A stretch of DNA of 36,570 nucleotides from Bacillota bacterium. GTDB taxonomy: Bacteria > Bacillota > Clostridia > Lachnospirales > Lachnospiraceae. Location: assembly GCA_023443225.1 (NCBI GenBank), contig JAEZVF010000112.1, positions 1-36,570 of the forward strand. Reading direction: 5' to 3'. The notes beneath the pieces are model-generated. The model did no database searches, was not told where the DNA came from, and was given only the letters and a program-made list of their open reading frames with translations. Below, in pieces: positions 32,055 through 36,570 of this stretch (position 1 is its first letter; each line of letters starts with the position of its first letter). The translations under genes and the position numbers were made by a program.

Positions 32055-33467
32055 ATGGCAATTGAATATTTAGGACTAAGTCAAATTAACGGTCCCTTAA
32101 TTGTTCTAGAGGGCGTTCGTGATGCCTCCTTCGATGAAATTGTTGAAATAACCGTTGAAGGTACCCAAAAGAAATTAGGACGAATCATTGAAATATACGA
32201 AGATAAAGCTGTAATTCAGGTATTTGAAGGAACAGAAAATATGTCCTTAAAGAATACCCATACCAAGTTAACTGGACATCCTTTAGAAATTCCACTCTCT
32301 GAGGATATTTTAGGAAGAACTTTTAATGGAATTGGTCAACCAATTGACGGCCTCGGCAATATCGTGTCCGATTTAAAACGTGATATCAATGGTCAGCCTT
32401 TAAATCCTTGCTCCAGAGAATATCCTCGTAATTACATTAAGACTGGTATTTCTGCAATCGACTGCCTTACCACCTTAATCCGTGGTCAGAAGCTTCCTAT
32501 CTTTTCTGGAAATGGTCTTCCACATGATAAATTGGCTGCACAGATTGTAAAACAAGCATCCTTAGGTGATGATTCCACAGAGGAATTTGCTATTGTGTTT
32601 GCTGCTATGGGTGTCAAATATGACGTGGCTGAATTTTTCCGTCGTACATTTGAAGAAAGTGGTGCAAGTTCTCATGTCGTTATGTACTTAAACCTTGCAA
32701 ATGACCCAGTAGTAGAACGTTTGATTACACCAAAGGTTGCACTGACCGCCGCAGAATATCTTGCATTTGAAAAAGGGATGCATATCCTGGTTATACTAAC
32801 TGATATGACTTCCTTTGCTGAAGCAATGCGTGAAGTTTCTTCTTCAAAAGGGGAAATTCCGAGCAGAAAGGGATATCCAGGATACTTATACAGCGAACTT
32901 GCTACGTTATATGAACGCGCGGGAATTGTTAAGAATAGTAAAGGTTCTGTCACTCAGATTCCTATACTTACTATGCCTAACGATGATATCACACATCCAA
33001 TCCCTGATCTTACTGGATACATTACAGAAGGTCAGGTTGTATTAGACCGTACACTACATCAACACTCCGTGTATCCTCCAATCAGTATCCTGCCATCCTT
33101 ATCCCGTCTAATGAAAGATGGTATTGGATCTGGATATACCAGAGAGGATCATCAAGATCTTGCAAATCAGCTTTTTTCGTCTTATGCCAGAGTTGGTGAG
33201 GCCAGAGCTTTAGCAAGTGTTATTGGTGAAGATGAATTATCTGCTATTGATAAAAAGTATTTGCAGTTTGGTGTAGCAATGGAACAAGAATTTATTTCTC
33301 AGGGTATAGAGGAAGACCGTTCTATTATACAAACTTTAGATAAAGGCTGGCAATTATTATCCATACTTCCAAAAGAAGAGTTAGACCGTGTTGATACTAA
33401 GATATTAGAAAAGTATTATATTGCTGCTGAAGAAGCTATAAATGAAGATGATGCTGTAATTGAGTAA
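32055..33467 (+). CDS. ntpB: V-type ATPase regulatory subunit B
   Basis: A 470-residue non-catalytic nucleotide-binding subunit. In place of a P-loop it has the degenerate FSGNGLPHDKLAAQIV segment, as is usual for B subunits. Further marks are GREYPRNYIKTGISAIDCL-like sequence near residue 120–135 and the IPSRKGYPGYLYSELATLYERAG segment. The ORF opens at 32001 inside ntpA, but AGGAGG (32041–32046) eight bases before the ATG at 32055 gives the true start. The stop codon lies in the loop of a perfect 9-bp hairpin (33456–33479). Confidence 0.97.
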   Translation: MAIEYLGLSQINGPLIVLEGVRDASFDEIVEITVEGTQKKLGRIIEIYEDKAVIQVFEGTENMSLKNTHTKLTGHPLEIPLSEDILGRTFNGIGQPIDGLGNIVSDLKRDINGQPLNPCSREYPRNYIKTGISAIDCLTTLIRGQKLPIFSGNGLPHDKLAAQIVKQASLGDDSTEEFAIVFAAMGVKYDVAEFFRRTFEESGASSHVVMYLNLANDPVVERLITPKVALTAAEYLAFEKGMHILVILTDMTSFAEAMREVSSSKGEIPSRKGYPGYLYSELATLYERAGIVKNSKGSVTQIPILTMPNDDITHPIPDLTGYITEGQVVLDRTLHQHSVYPPISILPSLSRLMKDGIGSGYTREDHQDLANQLFSSYARVGEARALASVIGEDELSAIDKKYLQFGVAMEQEFISQGIEEDRSIIQTLDKGWQLLSILPKEELDRVDTKILEKYYIAAEEAINEDDAVIE

Positions 33468-33479
33468 CCCCTCAATTAC
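33456..33479 (+). promoter_or_regulatory. Hairpin at the ntpB–ntpD junction
   Basis: GTAATTGAG (33456–33464) pairs perfectly with CTCAATTAC (33471–33479). The TAA stop codon of ntpB is in the six-base loop. No T run follows, so it is probably not a terminator; it may protect an mRNA end or alter the amount of subunit D. Confidence 0.5.
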
Positions 33480-33497
33480 GCAGAAAAGAAGGTTACT

Positions 33498-34115
33498 ATG
33501 GATCCGAATACTTTCCCTACCAAAGGTAATTTAATTATTGCAAAGAACTCTCTTTCCCTATCGAAACAGGGTTATGATTTGATGGACAAAAAGCGTAACA
33601 TCTTAATTCGTGAGTTAATGGAGTTAATCGATAAGGCCAAAGATATCCAATCCGAAATAGACAGTACCTTTACTGCCGCATATAAGGCATTACAGCGGGC
33701 TAACATTGAGATGGGTATTCGTAATGTAGAAGAAGTAAGTAGTACCGTACCGGAAGAAAGGTCAATTGTAATTAAACAAAGAAGTATTATGGGAACAGAA
33801 ATCCCTTTCGTAGAATTTGACACTTCTAAGAATACTCCTACCTACTCTTTTTATGATACCAGAATATCTTTAGATGAAGCCACCAATCATTTCAAAAAAG
33901 TTAAGGAATTAACACTCCGCCTTTCAATGATTGAGAATTCCGCATATCGTCTTGCTAGCAATATCAAAAAAACTCAAAAGAGAGCAAATGCGCTAAAGAA
34001 TATAACCATTCCTTACTATACTGCTTTAACGTCGGATATTCAGAATTCATTAGAAGAAAAGGAACGTGAAGAATTTACAAGGCTTAAGGTTATAAAACGC
34101 AGAAGCACAAAATAA
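33498..34115 (+). CDS. ntpD: V-type ATPase central shaft subunit D
   Basis: A 205-residue rotor shaft subunit made of two long helices. It has the typical FPTKGNLIIAKNSLSLSKQGYDLMDKKRNIL opening and the C-terminal coiled-coil partner KKTQKRANALKNITIP. It turns inside the A3B3 head and links to subunits F and C. AGAAGG precedes the ATG. It is the last gene of the operon and a terminator follows directly. Confidence 0.95.
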   Translation: MDPNTFPTKGNLIIAKNSLSLSKQGYDLMDKKRNILIRELMELIDKAKDIQSEIDSTFTAAYKALQRANIEMGIRNVEEVSSTVPEERSIVIKQRSIMGTEIPFVEFDTSKNTPTYSFYDTRISLDEATNHFKKVKELTLRLSMIENSAYRLASNIKKTQKRANALKNITIPYYTALTSDIQNSLEEKEREEFTRLKVIKRRSTK

Positions 34116-34130
34116 CATACAATTATAATT

Positions 34131-34186
34131 AGATATCCACACTTTTCTTATTAAGTTCCTAGAAAGTGTGAATATCTTTTTCTTTT
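34131..34186 (+). terminator. Terminator of the V-ATPase operon
   Basis: Bases 34131–34145 pair with 34163–34177 (one mismatch) around a 17-base loop, then a T-rich run (34177–34186). It ends the V-ATPase operon and lies 34 bases before the chemotaxis gene's promoter. Confidence 0.85.
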
Positions 34187-34219
34187 ACTACAAAATATTA
34201 CTTCTTCTTCTATAATCTC

Positions 34220-34246
34220 TAAAATTTTAACAAAATATGTCGATAT
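34220..34246 (+). promoter_or_regulatory. SigD (flagellar sigma) promoter
   Basis: TAAA (34220–34223), 15 bases, then GTCGATAT (34239–34246). The known SigD consensus is TAAA–N15–GCCGATAT, so only one base differs. It lies 38 bases before the start codon of a chemotaxis receptor, the expected kind of SigD target. Confidence 0.8.
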
Positions 34247-34283
34247 AGATAATGTAAAATCTACTACTAAAGGAGACGAACTT

Positions 34284-36287
34284 ATGAAATTTACCTTATC
34301 TAAGAAAATCGGCATGATTGTGGGTTTACTTGTTCTTACTGTATCTCTCACTCTTGGTCTGATCGCAATTACTTACAGCTCTAACGTTCTACTTAATAAT
34401 CAAAAAGACACTATGATTAAACTAGCAGAAGAAGGTGCAAAACGTGTTGATTTATTTATAGATATGAGGTTACAAATACTGAGTGAACTGGCAAATACGG
34501 AAGATATACGTTCTATGGATTGGACTACTCAGAAAAATTCTCTGGCAGATGATGTGAACCGTTTAGAATACTTAGATATGGCAGTTGTTTTACCGGACGG
34601 TACCGCACAATATGTTGTCAGCGGTGAAACTTCTGATTTGAGCGACCGTAGTTATATTAAAAAAGCCTTAGGTGGAGAAGCTACCATATCAGATGTTCTA
34701 ATTAGTAAAGTAACAAATAGTCCTGTTATTATGTTTGCTGTACCAATCCAGAACAATGACAAAATTGTTGGAGTATTAATAGGACGAAAAAACGGAGATG
34801 CATTAAATGAAATTACAGATGAATTGGGTGTTGGAGAAAGGGGTTATGCCTTTATACTTGGCTCAGATTCCACTATGTATTCTCATCCAAACAGAGATCT
34901 TGTTATGTCACAAGCAAATGTATATGCTCAAATAGAGGAAAATGGTGACCTTAAGTCTTTTGGTCTTGCATTACAAAAACTGGGGTTAGGCAACACCGGA
35001 GCAGTTGACTATACCTATCTTGGTGATGAACGTTTTACTGCCATTACTAGCATACCGAAAACAGGGTGGTGTATCGCTATCGGTAACTATAAGAGCGATG
35101 TTACATCCCAGACAGCAACCTTGACGGCATTCTTACTACTAGCCACCGTTATTATTATTATACTCGGGGTTTTTGCAGGTGTTGGTATTGGAACTTTTAT
35201 ATCTAGGCCTATTAAAACGCTACTTGGTATTGTTGAACGAATGTCCAAGTATGACCTAACAATAACTGCAGACGGCAGGCTAAATAAAATAGAAAAAAGG
35301 CGAGATGAGATCGGTACGATTGCCACTGCTTTATTTGTTATGAGACAAAATATTACTGACTTAATTAAGGTAGTTGCAACCAGTTCTGAGCTTATTGCAG
35401 CTTCCTCTGAAGAATTAACCTCTACTACACAAGCAAACTCTTCTTCAGCAAATGAAGTAGCACGTACCATCGAGGAAATTGCTAGAGGTGCTACTGATCA
35501 GGCAAAAGAAACAGAAGTCGGAGCTATTAACATCAATGAATTGGGAGAACTATTAACCGAAGAAGGCAAACATATCAAGGAATTAAATATATCCATTAAC
35601 GAAATAAACGCTCTTAAAAATGACGGTCTATTCGCTGTTGAGGATTTAAGAGAAAAAAATACAGAAAGTTGTAAATCTGCAAAGGAGATCTATTCTTTAA
35701 TCCTACAGACCAGTGAACGCGCTGATAAAATAGAATCAGCAAGCCAAATGATTAAAAACATTGCCACTCAGACAAATCTCCTTGCATTAAATGCTGCAAT
35801 CGAAGCTGCCCGTGCAGGAGAATCTGGTAAAGGCTTTGCTGTAGTAGCTGAAGAAATCAGAAGTTTAGCAGAACAGTCTAATCTCTTTACCGATGAAATT
35901 TCGACGATAATACAAGGATTATCTGCTATTACTGATTCTTCCGTCAAGTCTATAGAAGAAGTTGATTCTGTCATGGAGTCGCAATCCGCAAGTGTAAAAA
36001 ATACTAGCGAAAAATTCATGGGTATCAATAACGCCATAGAAAAAATAAAATTAAATATTGCTACTTTAAATGAGACTGGAACGATTATGGAAAAGAAAAA
36101 GGAAGAGATGATATCCACTATGGAAAATCTATCGGCAATTTCTGAAGAAAATGCTGCCGGTACAGAAGAAGCAGCTTCTTCTGTAGAAGAACAAACTGCC
36201 TCCATTGATGAAATCGCAAATGCAAGCGAATCTCTTGCAAAATTAGCAGAAGAGTTACAATCACAAATTGGGAAATTTATGTACTAA
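34284..36287 (+). CDS. Methyl-accepting chemotaxis protein (dCache type)
   Basis: A 667-residue transmembrane chemoreceptor. TM1 is at about 9–31, the extracellular ligand-binding region of the double-Cache type at about 40–275, and TM2 at about 279–305. A HAMP domain (about 306–360) is followed by a long coiled-coil signalling domain. The conserved hairpin tip, with TNLLALNAAIEAARAGESGKGFAVVAEE-type sequence, is at about 494–525. It passes ligand signals to CheA/CheW. The ligand is unknown, though dCache domains often bind amino acids or organic acids. AAAGGAG lies eight bases before the ATG and a SigD promoter upstream. Confidence 0.95.
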   Translation: MKFTLSKKIGMIVGLLVLTVSLTLGLIAITYSSNVLLNNQKDTMIKLAEEGAKRVDLFIDMRLQILSELANTEDIRSMDWTTQKNSLADDVNRLEYLDMAVVLPDGTAQYVVSGETSDLSDRSYIKKALGGEATISDVLISKVTNSPVIMFAVPIQNNDKIVGVLIGRKNGDALNEITDELGVGERGYAFILGSDSTMYSHPNRDLVMSQANVYAQIEENGDLKSFGLALQKLGLGNTGAVDYTYLGDERFTAITSIPKTGWCIAIGNYKSDVTSQTATLTAFLLLATVIIIILGVFAGVGIGTFISRPIKTLLGIVERMSKYDLTITADGRLNKIEKRRDEIGTIATALFVMRQNITDLIKVVATSSELIAASSEELTSTTQANSSSANEVARTIEEIARGATDQAKETEVGAININELGELLTEEGKHIKELNISINEINALKNDGLFAVEDLREKNTESCKSAKEIYSLILQTSERADKIESASQMIKNIATQTNLLALNAAIEAARAGESGKGFAVVAEEIRSLAEQSNLFTDEISTIIQGLSAITDSSVKSIEEVDSVMESQSASVKNTSEKFMGINNAIEKIKLNIATLNETGTIMEKKKEEMISTMENLSAISEENAAGTEEAASSVEEQTASIDEIANASESLAKLAEELQSQIGKFMY

Positions 36288-36288
36288 C

Positions 36289-36309
36289 AGACTAAATATT
36301 TGTCTTTTC
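36289..36309 (+). terminator. Possible weak terminator after the chemotaxis gene
   Basis: AGAC…GTCT with inner A-T pairs and one bulged T, then TTTTC. Short and AT-rich, so only weakly supported. Confidence 0.3.
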
Positions 36310-36394
36310 TGCAAACATTGTTGTTTATTATTTACATTTAGCAATAAATGTTACAATATAGTATATTATGGTATTTTGTAGAGGGGGAGCAATT

Positions 36395-36460
36395 ATGAGA
36401 ATTATTATATTCACGGATGAACAGAAATGTCAAGGTTGTAACAAACTTGAGTTTCCGTAG
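36395..36460 (+). pseudogene. Ferredoxin-like ORF cut short after 21 codons
   Basis: A very strong ribosome binding site (GAGGGGGAG, 36381–36389) precedes an ATG at 36395, but the frame ends at TAG after 21 codons. The peptide MRIIIFTDEQKCQGCNKLEF-P has C-x2-C in a KCQGCNK context, as at the start of 4Fe-4S proteins (normally followed by x2-C-x3-CP). The third cysteine is replaced by Leu, and no continuation is seen after the stop in any frame to the window end. It may be a decayed gene start or a real short peptide. A 7-bp hairpin (36334–36351) and a weak promoter-like TTAGCA–18–TATATT lie upstream. Confidence 0.4.
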
Positions 36461-36570
36461 TTTTATCCACAGAACCTTAATTTCAAGATTCCATTTATAA
36501 ACAACTTTGTAAAAATACCCAAATTATAAGGAATCCACATCCTTTTTGTAGTAGAATAATGGTGTCCAAT

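Noticed and set aside
35768..36205. Minus-strand ORF of 145 codons inside the chemotaxis receptor gene
   Set aside because: Shadow of the repetitive coiled-coil coding sequence; no start signals.

Overview
This is ordinary-looking chromosome from a low-GC, spore-forming Firmicute, most probably a clostridium of the Lachnospiraceae type. The reasons are AT-rich DNA with strong AGGAGG ribosome binding sites, the spore maturation pair spmA/spmB, the yaaO–yaaR–holB–yaaT–yabB–rsmI–abrB block known from Bacillus, a complete bacterial V-type ATPase operon, a TPP riboswitch, and a SigD-type flagellar promoter. No mobile element, CRISPR array or prophage is visible.

Layout, left to right. (1) 1–4134, minus strand: an FtsX-type ABC permease, its ATPase and an OmpR-family response regulator; no sensor kinase is present inside the window. 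The permease gene is preceded by a long inverted repeat that buries its own ribosome binding site. (2) 4202–5398: spmB and spmA. (3) 5618–12199: an AbrB-type regulator converging on a minus-strand housekeeping cluster (Orn/Lys/Arg decarboxylase family, guanylate-kinase-like protein, yaaR, holB, yaaT/ricT, trmN6-like, rsmI). A guanylate-kinase-like gene sits where Bacillus has thymidylate kinase. (4) 12380–16269: a thiamine salvage operon, cytX-thiM-thiE-thiD, under a sigma-A promoter, a TPP riboswitch and an intrinsic terminator. (5) 16264–18364: low-molecular-weight protein tyrosine phosphatase and a xanthine/uracil permease. (6) 18648–21088: an Xre-type regulator with a long helical C-terminal part, followed by a membrane-anchored alpha/beta hydrolase. 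(7) 21209–23182: a secreted GH18 chitinase-like enzyme with three nearly identical FN3 modules. (8) 23346–25006: tRNA-Lys(CTT), thioredoxin, a previously unlisted 51-residue cysteine-containing small ORF, and trmB. (9) 25067–25282: an 87-bp-period tandem array of a structured 70-bp element that also occurs once at 10043–10112. (10) 25605–34115: the nine-gene V-type ATPase operon (G/H, C, I, K, F, E, A, B, D). (11) 34220–36287: a methyl-accepting chemotaxis protein with a SigD promoter, followed by a 21-codon ferredoxin-like ORF that ends early.

The gene content gives a picture of core physiology (ion-pumping ATPase, thiamine uptake and salvage, purine uptake, RNA modification, replication) with a few accessory genes between. 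I did not find a convincing new multi-gene system. The most interesting signals are non-coding: the Shine–Dalgarno-sequestering hairpin at 4066–4133, the dispersed structured repeat with a compensatory base change, the hairpin-plus-RBS module present twice in the thiamine operon, an inverted repeat spanning the thiamine promoter, and the small cysteine-containing ORF at 24102–24257.
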